Assembly: GCA_963787205.1 (NCBI GenBank)
Contig: CAWBCD010000015.1
Coordinates: 124,001-188,000, forward strand
Direction of reading: 5' to 3'
Origin: DATFNI01 sp963787205
GTDB taxonomy: Bacteria > Bacteroidota > Rhodothermia > Balneolales > DATFMH01
DNA: 64,000 nucleotides
Shown: positions 34,663 through 44,397 of the stretch, in pieces
Position numbering within the stretch: position 1 is the first letter of the stretch
How the letters are laid out: each line of letters opens with the position of its first letter
Translations under genes and position numbers: made by a program
Notes under the pieces: generated by a model
Database searches by the model: none
Told to the model about the DNA's origin: nothing
Seen by the model: only the letters and a program-made list of their open reading frames with translations

Positions 34663-34676
34663 AAAAAGCGCTTTTT
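34663..34676. promoter_or_regulatory. 14-bp palindrome upstream of fbp
   Basis: AAAAAGCGCTTTTT is a perfect palindrome with a central CG, 47 bases before the fbp start. The form fits a LacI/CcpA-type operator. Control of gluconeogenesis by sugar would make sense, but no regulator is visible. Confidence 0.35.
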
Positions 34677-34722
34677 TGAAAACGATTGCCGGGTTTATAC
34701 ACTATTAAAGGATGAGTACACT

Positions 34723-35766
34723 ATGGAAGATTTTGAATCGGATCGCCTTATTACACTTGAAGAGTACATTATTTCAACTCAAAACAGGTTTCCCGGTGCA
34801 ACGGGTGAGTTGTCTCAATTACTTCGTGATATCGGTTTGGCTGCAAAAATAATATCCCGTGAAGTCAACAAGGCCGGTATAACGAATATCCTGGGATTCG
34901 AGGGCAGTACCAATGTGCATGGGGAACGTGTTAAAAAACTGGATGTCTTCGCAAATGATCAGATGCTGTCGGCCCTTTCCCGTTCCAATATTGTTTCGAC
35001 GATTATATCTGAAGAGAGCGAAGGGGTTATCCATCTGAAAAATACCTCGGGTAAATACATCGTATATACGGATCCGTTGGACGGTTCCTCCAATATTGAT
35101 GTGAACATTTCGATTGGAACGATATTTTCGGTGTATATGCGCAAATCGCACCGGGCTGATTATCCAACCGATGACGATCCCATACAGCGTGGAATCCACC
35201 AGGTGGCTGCCGGATATATCATTTATGGTTCCAGTACAATGATGGTATATACGACTGGACTGGGGGTTAGTTCTTTCACACTCGATCCCAGTATCGGCGA
35301 ATTCTTCCTGACCAAAAACAACATCAGGATTCCGGAAATTGGTCCCTACTACAGTATCAATGAAGGCAGTTACAATTCGTGGGAGCAGGGATTGAAGAAA
35401 TACATCAAATTTTGCCAGATGGAAGACAAAGAGACCATGCGGCCGTATTCGGCAAGATATGTGGGCGCTATGGTGGCCGATGTGCATCGAACCATGCTGA
35501 AGGGTGGGATTTTTATTTATCCGCCCAGCAAAAAATATCCGGGTGGTAAGCTTCGGCTCATGTATGAGTGTAATCCACTGGCATTTATTATCGAACAGGC
35601 GGGTGGTCGGGCCAGTAACGGGTACGACCGTATTATGGAAATCGAACCAAAGAGTATTCATCAGCGCACCCCGATATATATCGGATCGACCTATAACGTG
35701 GAGCAAGCCGAGTATTTTTTGAAGAAATACGAAGCTGTCGGATTAGAGCAGGGGCTGTCGGGCTAA
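34723..35766 (+). CDS. fbp: class I fructose-1,6-bisphosphatase
   Basis: 347 residues. Metal-binding SEESEGVI, YTDPLDGSSNID (about 124-135) and the substrate site KYPGGKLRLMYECNPLAFIIEQAGG, all diagnostic for class I FBPase. It hydrolyses fructose 1,6-bisphosphate in gluconeogenesis, needed when growing on uronic acids from pectin. AAAGGATGAG precedes the start. Confidence 0.94.
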   Translation: MEDFESDRLITLEEYIISTQNRFPGATGELSQLLRDIGLAAKIISREVNKAGITNILGFEGSTNVHGERVKKLDVFANDQMLSALSRSNIVSTIISEESEGVIHLKNTSGKYIVYTDPLDGSSNIDVNISIGTIFSVYMRKSHRADYPTDDDPIQRGIHQVAAGYIIYGSSTMMVYTTGLGVSSFTLDPSIGEFFLTKNNIRIPEIGPYYSINEGSYNSWEQGLKKYIKFCQMEDKETMRPYSARYVGAMVADVHRTMLKGGIFIYPPSKKYPGGKLRLMYECNPLAFIIEQAGGRASNGYDRIMEIEPKSIHQRTPIYIGSTYNVEQAEYFLKKYEAVGLEQGLSG

Positions 35767-36328
35767 GATTTACCCGGAACCACGACAGGCGCGTGAATTG
35801 CTGTGTTCGTGATTGTTCTTTTTAATCCAGAATCCTGAACTCCGATTATGTTATCTCCGGATAGAATTATAAGATGGAGGGGCAAGAATACGCTTTAAAA
35901 GGATGAAATAGCTTATTTTTTGCTTGTTGAAAGGAAATGGATCAAATGACTATATAAGAGTGTTAATGACTACCCAGGGCCTTCTTATTTCTTAAAAGTA
36001 AATTTTCTTAAAATCCTGTTAGTTATCGGTAACATAATTAAAGAATATTCAAAACCAGGTGAATTAATTAAAGAATATGGAGTGGTCATGCTATATTTTA
36101 TTTATCATTTAATGATATAAAAAATAAATACTTAATATTATTTCTTACAAAAGGGTTGATATGAAAAAGTAGTTTTTACGTCCATTCTAAGGGCGTTGGT
36201 ATTCGCAAAATCGGGCAAATTATTAGACTGAAAAGGTTGACATTTTACGCCATAATCGATATTTACTCCTTATCAATTTGCTATAGGTTAATTGGAAAGT
36301 GGTAAAAATCGCAAAATAAGGTGATCAT
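35767..36328. other. AT-rich upstream region of the pectin locus
   Basis: 562 bases between fbp and susC, AT-rich, with no coding sequence. It should hold the susC promoter; the segment around 36235-36328 ends with AAGGTGATCAT before the ATG. No recognisable regulator-binding palindrome was found by eye. Confidence 0.5.
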
Positions 36329-39300
36329 ATGAGAAATAAGTATACAGTCTTTTATGTGTTACCGGTAACTCTTTTATTGCTATTGGCAAGCGTAAGTGCA
36401 TTTGCGCAAAGCGTTACGGTGACCGGAAGAGTGGTTGATAGTTCAACAAAAGAAGCGCTTCCTGGTGTAAACGTGGTGGTTTCCGGTACAACGATCGGAA
36501 CAGCAACGAATCCGGAAGGGCATTATTCATTGAGTATACCCAGTGCGCAGGATACACTCGAATTTACATACATCGGTTATATAACACAGAAAATACCGGT
36601 GATGGGGCGCACAACTATTAACGTGTCTCTTAAAACAAAGGCTGTCCAGGGAAAAGAGCTGGTTGTCATCGGTTATGGTACTCAGAAGCGCCAGAATCTG
36701 ACAACTTCGGTAACGACCGTTGGCGGACAACAAGTTGCAGAAACAGGTTCGGTCAATCCTTTGAACGGACTTCAGGGAAAAGTAGCCGGAGCTGATATTA
36801 CAGCAAGTACAGGTCGTCCGGGTAGCAGTTTTAATATTCTTATCCGTGGAGAAAATTCCCTGACGGGCAGCAACAGTCCTTTATATGTAGTTGACGGTGC
36901 TATTGTTGATAACATTAATTTTCTGAATCCCCAGGAAATTCAAAATATCAGCATTTTGAAGAGTGCCGCAGCCACTGCTATTTACGGGTCGCGGGGCTCC
37001 AATGGTGTGGTTATCATCACCACCAAAGAAGGAAGCGGCAAACCGGGTCAGTTGCACATTACATATAACGGATACGTCGGCATCCGCAAGGCTGCACGCA
37101 TGCCTAACTTTATGAACGGAACCCAATGGTGGCAGTACCGTCAGGATACCTATATTGTGCCAGCCCTTCAAAATGGTACGCCCTACGACAATACCATTGG
37201 TGGGATCGCTAATAGTAGTTTGTTAGGCTACCGTGTTAAAAATCATGTTTATACGGATTGGCCCAGCTACTTCCTGAGAACCGGAACCCAGGACAATCAT
37301 TATCTTTCCATATCAGGGGTGACGAATAATAGTGATGTCAACTATAATGTTGGGCTCGGTTATCAGAATGTGCAGGGTAACCTGAAAGGGCAGGCCTACC
37401 AGCAATACAATATCAAGTCGGCCATCAGAACCCACATTACGGATAAGTGGTCTGCAGGAGCCAATATCAACTTCTCGTTCGAGAATAATGATCTTGGCAA
37501 CCACCATGCTGTGAGAACTGCTTATCGGATGTCGCCTCTGGTTACACCTTATGACTCTCTCGGTAATTTGCTGTTCAAGCCTGCCAAGTATGCCGGGATT
37601 AGTTTCACAAGTTCTGTTAATCCGCTGGCGGACATACAAAATACCGTTAATAATGAACGTACCACTCAAGGGATTGGTAACGTATTCCTTCAGTATGATC
37701 CTATCAGTTGGTTATCGCTGAAGAGTAGCTTCAATCCTGAGTTCAGTTTTACAAGGCATGGCCTTTACTGGGGACCCATGACTGATGAACGACAATTACA
37801 GGATGCCTCTGCTCAGTTAAGCAAGGATCAGCGCCTTTCGTATATCTGGAACAATAAGGTTTCTGTAACACGTGATTTTGGTAAAAATCATATTGATGCC
37901 ATGGCATTGTACAGCATTGAATCGCATCGCGGAGAGGGCAGCAACATCGATGTAGCCAATCTGCCATACAATTCAAGCTTCTATAATTTGGGAACCGCTA
38001 CTGATCTGCAAAACGTAGGTAGTTACTTCACAAAAACGACTTTGATGTCGTACATGTTCAGGGTCAATTACTCCTACATGGATAAATATTTGCTTACCAT
38101 AACCGACCGATGGGATGGTTCATCTGTCCTTGCCCCTGGTCACAAATGGGCAATGTTCCCATCTATTTCTGCCGGTTGGCGTCTGAGCCAGGAAAAGTTC
38201 CTTCGCAATGTTGATGCCATTTCTGAATTGAAACTGCGTGCAAGTTATGGTATCACGGGTAACAATGCAGTGTCTCCTTATTCAACTCAGATTCTGGCAA
38301 ACACCCAGACCATGTATGACTTTGGTGGTACGCTTGCCAAAGGTTTTGCCCCAAGTGGTGTTGCCAATGCAGATCTTACCTGGGAAAAAACGCATGAGTT
38401 TGATGCCGGTGTAGATTTTGGCTTCTTTAATGAAAGAATCAGCGGTAGTGTTGATTACTACAACAAGCTTTCCAATAAACTGCTCTTGAGCAGACAACTG
38501 CCACTTGAATCGGGTGCCGGAACATTGACTGATAACATCGGTTCGGTTAGGAATATGGGTGTCGAAGTTTCTCTGTCAACTGTAAATATTCTGACAAATA
38601 ATTTCAGATGGGAAACCTCCTTCACCTTTGCCTCTAACAAGAACAAGATTGTTTCGCTTTTTGGTAACAATCAAAATGATATTGGTAATGGTTGGTTTAT
38701 TGGTCAGCCTATCGGTGTCGATTATACTTACGTTTTTGACGGCATCTGGCAATCAAGTCAGGCGGCCGAGGCTGCTAAATTCGGGCAAACCCCCGGACAG
38801 GCCCGGGTCAAAGATTTGAATGGAGACGGGGCTATAACCAGTGCCGACCGTACCATTATTGGTACCCCTGAACCCTCATGGACCGGTGGTTTTACAACCG
38901 AAGTCGATTATAAAGATTTCCAATTCTCAACTACGATTTCGACTCGTCAGGGAGTATTGGTATACAGTCCGTTTCATAATGAATTCCTGAACCTGAATGA
39001 CCGCGGAAGAAACAGGCTGAATGTACCTTACTACATGGCTCAAAATTCAGTAACCCCAACCAATTACTCCAATAAATATCCGGAACCATCAAATATCGGT
39101 CCCTATTGGAGAGAAGTCTCATCCTACCAAAATGCCTCGTATGTTGAAGTAAATAATATCCGACTGGGCTATAACCTGCCAACGAAGCTTCTTAAACAGT
39201 TTGGCATAAGCAGCCTGAACATCTACTTCAACGTTCAGAATCCGTTTGTCTTTACTCCCTATACAGGGTTCGATCCTCAATATGCGACCCTGCAGATATA

Positions 39301-39361
39301 TAACGGGGATAACGTGAATAGTTCTGTCAATTATCAATTAGGCATAAACCTGAGAATCTAG
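36329..39361 (+). CDS. SusC/RagA-type TonB-dependent outer-membrane transporter
   Basis: 1,010 residues. Signal peptide ending ASVSAFAQ (about 27), a carboxypeptidase-D-regulatory-like domain (about 30-115, VTGRVVDSSTKEALPGVNV), TonB box region (KELVVIGYGTQ), plug domain with LQGKVAGADI and SAAATAIYGSRGSNGVVIITT, then the barrel, ending LGINLRI. The SusCD complex imports oligosaccharides across the outer membrane with TonB energy. The SusD gene starts 21 bases later. Ribosome site AAGGTGAT is strong. Pectin oligomers are the likely cargo from the downstream enzymes. Confidence 0.94.
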   Translation: MRNKYTVFYVLPVTLLLLLASVSAFAQSVTVTGRVVDSSTKEALPGVNVVVSGTTIGTATNPEGHYSLSIPSAQDTLEFTYIGYITQKIPVMGRTTINVSLKTKAVQGKELVVIGYGTQKRQNLTTSVTTVGGQQVAETGSVNPLNGLQGKVAGADITASTGRPGSSFNILIRGENSLTGSNSPLYVVDGAIVDNINFLNPQEIQNISILKSAAATAIYGSRGSNGVVIITTKEGSGKPGQLHITYNGYVGIRKAARMPNFMNGTQWWQYRQDTYIVPALQNGTPYDNTIGGIANSSLLGYRVKNHVYTDWPSYFLRTGTQDNHYLSISGVTNNSDVNYNVGLGYQNVQGNLKGQAYQQYNIKSAIRTHITDKWSAGANINFSFENNDLGNHHAVRTAYRMSPLVTPYDSLGNLLFKPAKYAGISFTSSVNPLADIQNTVNNERTTQGIGNVFLQYDPISWLSLKSSFNPEFSFTRHGLYWGPMTDERQLQDASAQLSKDQRLSYIWNNKVSVTRDFGKNHIDAMALYSIESHRGEGSNIDVANLPYNSSFYNLGTATDLQNVGSYFTKTTLMSYMFRVNYSYMDKYLLTITDRWDGSSVLAPGHKWAMFPSISAGWRLSQEKFLRNVDAISELKLRASYGITGNNAVSPYSTQILANTQTMYDFGGTLAKGFAPSGVANADLTWEKTHEFDAGVDFGFFNERISGSVDYYNKLSNKLLLSRQLPLESGAGTLTDNIGSVRNMGVEVSLSTVNILTNNFRWETSFTFASNKNKIVSLFGNNQNDIGNGWFIGQPIGVDYTYVFDGIWQSSQAAEAAKFGQTPGQARVKDLNGDGAITSADRTIIGTPEPSWTGGFTTEVDYKDFQFSTTISTRQGVLVYSPFHNEFLNLNDRGRNRLNVPYYMAQNSVTPTNYSNKYPEPSNIGPYWREVSSYQNASYVEVNNIRLGYNLPTKLLKQFGISSLNIYFNVQNPFVFTPYTGFDPQYATLQIYNGDNVNSSVNYQLGINLRI

Positions 39362-39382
39362 ATAATCATGAGGTATTTAACC

Positions 39383-41059
39383 ATGAAGAAGAATTTTATA
39401 TTTCTTATGGGAATTTGCGCGCTGCTGCTGACAGCCAGCTGCTCAAATTTTCTAAACGAGGACAATAAGTCCAATATAGTTGCCGACAGCTACTATAAGA
39501 CCAAATCTGGTTATGAAAACCTGGTCAATTCCACCTATGCTCAGCTTCGTACCCTGTACGGCCAAAGTGATGACGTATGGATGTACTGTGGCGGTACGGA
39601 TATTTTCTGGCGTGGAAGATCAACAAATATTGAAGAGCAAGCACTGAGTTCATATGAGGCGCTGACGCCATCCAACAGTATTGTTACCCAATACTATCAG
39701 GATTCGTATCATGCCATCCAGGTAGCTAACACGGCAATCTACTACAACTCACTAACAGCATCTGCTCCAACCTTGAAGAGCAGATTGGGTGAAGTGAGAT
39801 TTTTGAGAGCCTTGTTCTACTTCAATCTTGTGAGACAGTTTGGTGGTGTAGCTTTGGTAACCAACCGTATCAACAAGCCGATTCTCAATTTCCAACGCAC
39901 ATCTGCGGACTCGGTTTATACCTTCATCATCAATCAGTTGCAACAAGCTCTGACGGAAGTGCCTGAGACGAACGATCCCGGAAGAGTGGATAAAAGGGCT
40001 GTAAACTTTTATCTGGCCAAAGTTTACCTGGCAAGAGGTTATCAAAGCTTCGGCAGCAAGAGTGATTTTACCAATGCAGCCAAATATGCGGACGCGGCTA
40101 TCAATGGTCAGCAACTGACCATCCCGTTCGAACAGCAGTGGTTTCCGGGCATGGAGAACACACCGAATGTGATCTTCTCTGTGCAATACAGTAAATCATC
40201 TATGATTGATCCCAGCTCGGATGGAAATGATCAAAATTACTTCTTCAGTCCATATCTGGGTGGTGAAGGTCAGACGCAGGGTTATCCCTATCGTTCGCAT
40301 ACCTTATTCCCTGATCCGTTCTTGTTTAGCCTTTATTCTCAATATGATACCCGTCTTGATGCCACCTTCATGCTCAAGTATTACAACCGGTATTACGACT
40401 TCTTCGATCAAAACGGATCATTGGATAAACTGCCTGTGACGTACTACTACGTACCATCATGGGCTGTCAATGATACCACCGCATGGAAGGCTGCCGATCC
40501 GGCTAACAGGGATAGTACCATTATCATACCTGAGTCAGATTGGGGCCCTGATCTCGCTTATGATCCCTATCGTGGTGCACCACTGCCACCACCGGTTAAG
40601 AAGTTCGATGATCCGACTGCTGTTTTTGCCAGCAACTCAAGTTCCAGAAACATCATCCTGGCAAGACTCTCGGAAGCGTACCTGGTTGCAGCAGAAGCTT
40701 ACTATAAGCTCGGAGACGCAGCAACGGCTGCTCAACGAATCAACGCGGTCAGAACCCGTGCTGCCGCTGCCGGTCATACCGCAGATATGACGATCACGCC
40801 AGGCCAGGTTAATATCGACTTAATACTGAATGAGCGTGCCAGAGAGTTGCTCGGTGAATATCACCGTTGGTTCGATCTTACCAGAACAGGAACGTTAATG
40901 GCAAGGGATAAACTCTACAACCGTAATGTTCAGGCTTGGGTCAATCAGGGCATCGATCCCTTTAAAGGGTCTGACGGTAAGGACAAACTTCTGCGTCCAA
41001 TACCGCAGAGTGCCATTGACCTCAACCATACAACGGTTCAACAAAATCCTGGATATTAA
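39383..41059 (+). CDS. SusD/RagB-type surface glycan-binding lipoprotein
   Basis: 558 residues from ATG 39383 (GAGG nine bases upstream); an in-frame ATG at 39368 is less likely. Lipobox LLLTASC (Cys near residue 21), a SusD TPR-like fold with VRFLRALFYFNLVRQFGGV (the first conserved helices) and late RARELLGEYHRWFDLTRTGTL. Caps the SusC barrel and binds oligosaccharide. Part of the same operon as susC and, 14 bases on, a GH28 gene. Confidence 0.94.
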   Translation: MKKNFIFLMGICALLLTASCSNFLNEDNKSNIVADSYYKTKSGYENLVNSTYAQLRTLYGQSDDVWMYCGGTDIFWRGRSTNIEEQALSSYEALTPSNSIVTQYYQDSYHAIQVANTAIYYNSLTASAPTLKSRLGEVRFLRALFYFNLVRQFGGVALVTNRINKPILNFQRTSADSVYTFIINQLQQALTEVPETNDPGRVDKRAVNFYLAKVYLARGYQSFGSKSDFTNAAKYADAAINGQQLTIPFEQQWFPGMENTPNVIFSVQYSKSSMIDPSSDGNDQNYFFSPYLGGEGQTQGYPYRSHTLFPDPFLFSLYSQYDTRLDATFMLKYYNRYYDFFDQNGSLDKLPVTYYYVPSWAVNDTTAWKAADPANRDSTIIIPESDWGPDLAYDPYRGAPLPPPVKKFDDPTAVFASNSSSRNIILARLSEAYLVAAEAYYKLGDAATAAQRINAVRTRAAAAGHTADMTITPGQVNIDLILNERARELLGEYHRWFDLTRTGTLMARDKLYNRNVQAWVNQGIDPFKGSDGKDKLLRPIPQSAIDLNHTTVQQNPGY

Positions 41060-41073
41060 TAAGTATAGTTGAA

Positions 41074-42981
41074 ATGCGTCATAGCCTGAGAAATCTTATC
41101 ATCCCCTTTTTATTCCTGATTGCTTTATCGATTATCAGCTGTAAAAAGAACCCTGTTGGTGTCACCGGAGGTGGCGGTAGCGGCGGTAAGGATACGACCT
41201 CTCAAAAACAAACGAATAGTTTTGGTTTTGTAGGGGATGGTAAGACGGATAATACATCTCTTATTCAAACGGCTATCGACAGTGTTTCGAAAGCAGGCGG
41301 CGGAGTTGTTGAGTTTAGCAAAGGGACCTTTCTTACCGGTCCCATTGAAATCAAGAGCAACGTGACTCTTGAAATCAAGAGCAACGCAACACTGCTTGCC
41401 ACGAAAGACATGAAAGCATACTATCCGGCGGGGACCGACACAACCGGTCCTTTGCCGAGTAGTTTGCAGCCTTTAATTACCTCTGATCATGCGACGAATA
41501 TTCGCATTTCCGGAGCAGGGACTATTGATGGAAATGGACAAGAGTGGTGGACCCTGTATGAGAATGCCAAAGCGAGTGGCGGCACAGTGGCTAGGCCGCG
41601 GCTTATTAAACTAAATAACTCGACCAACATCACTATCGATAGCCTGAAACTTAAAAATTCACCGCAATTCCATATCTCCCTGGAAAGTTGCTGGCATGTT
41701 AAGATTGAGTATGTGACCATTACTGCGCCATCAACTTCACCTAATACGGACGGTATTGACCCTGCAACCTCACATTTTGTAACTATTTCGCACTGCACCA
41801 TCGATACGGGGGATGATAATGTTGCTGTAAAATCGGGCAGAAATGATCCATCGGATCCCAATGCAGGTACGACCAATATTACGATAAGTAACTGTACCTT
41901 CTTGCACGGGCACGGTGTTTCGATTGGCAGCGAAACCTACGGCGGGGTTGATAGCATGACAGTCGAAAATTGCACCTTCAATGGAACCACTAATGGATTT
42001 AGAATAAAATCATACCGGGGTAATGGGGGCGATGTTCGAAATATTGTGTACACCAATAATACCATGCAGAATGTGGAATATCCGATATTTTTTACCGGGT
42101 ATTACCCAAAAATTCCATCCGAAAATGATCCTGCCCAGCCTGTTACGTCTAAGACTCCGTACTATCACGATATTACTATAGAGAATCTAACATCAACCAA
42201 TTCTCCATCGGCGGGACTGATTATCGGGCTGCCTGAGGAACCGATGAAGAATATCATTCTGAAAAACATCAATATCACGGCCAATTCCGGACTCTCGATC
42301 AGGAATGCTACGGTTGATACCTCAAATGCAGTTGTAAATACACCGGAAAACGGGTCCGGAAATGTCACGGCATCTGCCGAGTCGATCTCGGGGTTGACTG
42401 CCGCGTATGAAGTGCCGCCGGCAGGAACTTCACTGGAAGTGCAGAAACTGAAACCCGATGCTTCTACCAGCGGCTCCGTAACAAATAGCTGGCCTGATGA
42501 ATCTTCATACAATCCAAACAGGTATGTCGAATTTTCTCTTGCTCCCAAGAGTGGCTTCAATCTGACTGTTGATTCTCTTTCGATGTTGATAGGTAACAAA
42601 GGGATAACGGGGATGCGTGCCGCCATCTATTATTCAATGAGTTCGACATTTTCCAATGCAAGAAAAATTGTAGAAATAGATTCACTGACTGAAAACAATG
42701 TGACTGATACCACCTTTACCGGCTACAATATAAGTGGCATGAATCTTTCGGTGAATGATGGGCAGGCCCTGTACCTCAGAGTCTATCCATGGTTACCTGG
42801 TGGGTCAACCAGCACATCGAAGTACATGTACATTGGTAATGTGCGTGTATATGGTACAACGCAGACGCCAACGGCTCCTGCGACAGTGATATGGCCACTG
42901 ACAGGTGGCACAAAGCAACAGCCAGCGCCATTTTCTGGTGGGTTTATCCTTCAGAAAGGTGCTGTAATGAGCGGTATATAA
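41074..42981 (+). CDS. GH28 polygalacturonase with C-terminal accessory domain (lipoprotein)
   Basis: 635 residues. Lipobox SIISCKKN (about residue 23) and a Gly-rich linker. GH28 beta-helix (about 48-420): SPNTDGIDP, DTGDDNVAVKSG, GHGVSIGSE and FRIKSYRG carry all catalytic residues (two-Asp pair, His, Arg-Lys). It hydrolyses alpha-1,4-galacturonan. The last ~190 residues, from TASAESISGL to YIGNVRVYG, are a domain also found in the next two genes. It has no T9SS tail. Follows susD by 14 bases. Confidence 0.9.
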   Translation: MRHSLRNLIIPFLFLIALSIISCKKNPVGVTGGGGSGGKDTTSQKQTNSFGFVGDGKTDNTSLIQTAIDSVSKAGGGVVEFSKGTFLTGPIEIKSNVTLEIKSNATLLATKDMKAYYPAGTDTTGPLPSSLQPLITSDHATNIRISGAGTIDGNGQEWWTLYENAKASGGTVARPRLIKLNNSTNITIDSLKLKNSPQFHISLESCWHVKIEYVTITAPSTSPNTDGIDPATSHFVTISHCTIDTGDDNVAVKSGRNDPSDPNAGTTNITISNCTFLHGHGVSIGSETYGGVDSMTVENCTFNGTTNGFRIKSYRGNGGDVRNIVYTNNTMQNVEYPIFFTGYYPKIPSENDPAQPVTSKTPYYHDITIENLTSTNSPSAGLIIGLPEEPMKNIILKNINITANSGLSIRNATVDTSNAVVNTPENGSGNVTASAESISGLTAAYEVPPAGTSLEVQKLKPDASTSGSVTNSWPDESSYNPNRYVEFSLAPKSGFNLTVDSLSMLIGNKGITGMRAAIYYSMSSTFSNARKIVEIDSLTENNVTDTTFTGYNISGMNLSVNDGQALYLRVYPWLPGGSTSTSKYMYIGNVRVYGTTQTPTAPATVIWPLTGGTKQQPAPFSGGFILQKGAVMSGI

Positions 42982-43039
42982 ACGCACGTCACGAAACGTG
43001 CAGTTTTACTTATTAATGAATACAAATGGAGTAACATTC

Positions 43040-44035
43040 ATGAAAAAGATCGTTACGTACTTTCTATTTGTTTTCTGTATGCTGGTTTCGACCAGTGTAT
43101 TGTATGCACAGAATATAGGATCAGTGACCTGGTCACTGACAAAGCAAGATACCGTTTCCGCTAAAGTTAGTGGAAATGTTATGGCCGATTCTGAAAATGT
43201 TGTCGGGTTGGTTCCGGCGTATGAGGCACCAACAGATCCACCAACGTGGTGGTCTTCTGTTCCCATGGGAACGACGGTTCAGAAGTTGAAACCCGACGCT
43301 TCCACCAGTGATTTCGCCAACACCGGTACTCAAAATTCCTGGCCTGCTGAAACCGTATATAATCCAAAAAGATATATGCAATTTTCTTTCGGTCCGAAAA
43401 GTGGTTACGACATGACTGTGGATTCTCTGCACTTGTGGATTGGAGCCAAAGGATATAAGGAATTTATAGGTGCTATTTATTACTCAACCCATTCCGATTT
43501 TTCAAATCCAGTGAAACTGGCGGGAGATACGGATACGTTGTCTGAGCACCCCAGCCTGGTAGATACCACCTTTAAAGGTATCAAAAACGGTCCTGCATAT
43601 TTAGGGCTCAGGGCATCAGTACCTGATGGACAAAAATTATACGTCAGGGTCTATCCCTATGCACCAGCCGGGAAAAATAGTAGTTCAAAATATATGTATA
43701 TCGGTGATGTGGTATGTTATGGTACAACAACAATAACGACCGCTATCCAGAAAAGCCAGCCGGCGATTGCTTCAAAGTTCTCACTTAACCAGAACTATCC
43801 CAATCCTTTCAATCCTACAACAAATATTACTTATCAGATACCAGAGAAGAGCATGGTAAGCCTGAAGGTGTATAATGTTTTAGGACAGGCTGTGGCAACA
43901 CTGGTTCATGGGGAACAGGCACGAGGACAATACAATGTCAGATTTGACGGTTCCGGACTTACCAGCGGCGTGTATATTTACCGCCTGCAAGCCGGTAATT
44001 TCTCACAGTCAAAAGAACTCATGCTTATTAAATAA
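43040..44035 (+). CDS. secreted protein: accessory domain plus T9SS sorting domain, no catalytic domain
   Basis: 331 residues from ATG 43040 (GGAG nine bases before; an upstream frame start at 42998 gives no signal peptide). Signal peptide ends STSVLYAQN. Residues about 25-240 match the accessory domain of the flanking GH28 and CE8: VQKLKPDAST, NSWPAETVYNPKRY, MTVDSLHLWIGAKG, GAIYYS, LYVRVYPYAPAGKNSSSKYMY. The last 85 residues are a T9SS type A sorting domain with NYPNPFNPTTNITY and VYNVLGQ. Function is unknown; a pectin-binding surface protein is plausible. Confidence 0.78.
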   Translation: MKKIVTYFLFVFCMLVSTSVLYAQNIGSVTWSLTKQDTVSAKVSGNVMADSENVVGLVPAYEAPTDPPTWWSSVPMGTTVQKLKPDASTSDFANTGTQNSWPAETVYNPKRYMQFSFGPKSGYDMTVDSLHLWIGAKGYKEFIGAIYYSTHSDFSNPVKLAGDTDTLSEHPSLVDTTFKGIKNGPAYLGLRASVPDGQKLYVRVYPYAPAGKNSSSKYMYIGDVVCYGTTTITTAIQKSQPAIASKFSLNQNYPNPFNPTTNITYQIPEKSMVSLKVYNVLGQAVATLVHGEQARGQYNVRFDGSGLTSGVYIYRLQAGNFSQSKELMLIK

Positions 44036-44050
44036 TATATGTTAATAACG

Positions 44051-44157
44051 AACACCGATGGGTTTCATCAACTGTTCAAATTGGCGATCAGTAATAATCA
44101 GTGAATCTCATGATCTCAAGATAATTCCTGTTCGTCTGGGTGAAAACCATCGGTGTT
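44051..44157 (+). other. long hairpin with 17-bp arms
   Basis: Arms AACACCGATGGGTTTCA (44051-44067) and TGAAAACCATCGGTGTT (44141-44157) pair at 17 positions with one G-T pair and a loop of about 73 bases. It lies 15 bases past the stop of the T9SS protein and could end transcription, though the loop is unusually large. Confidence 0.55.
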
Positions 44158-44201
44158 TTCATAATGCAACAATCTTCTGAGTAACAGCAACAACCTGTCA
44201 A

Positions 44202-44245
44202 ACACAAAAATCCTAATCTTGATTTCAGGGGATTAGGGTGTCTTT
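44202..44245 (+). terminator. candidate intrinsic terminator
   Basis: Stem ACAC/GTGT plus CCTAATC/GATTAGG (44202-44241) with a bulge, followed by CTTTTAT. Together with the previous hairpin it separates the first four genes of the pectin locus from the CE8 gene at 44398. Confidence 0.6.
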
Positions 44246-44397
44246 TATAAGGACCTCCCGAAAATTTTAAAAACTATCTGTGCATCACTGTCCGTAATAC
44301 GTCATTTCCTGCTTTATCGGCGGTTAGTTGTAGACGGGCCCTCTGAGAAAATATGATCCGGTATTTAGCTTTCGATGCAACAAATGGGGTTATAAAC

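Noticed and set aside
34819..35706. Minus-strand 295-codon frame
   Set aside because: Antisense to fbp, which is certain from its metal and substrate motifs.
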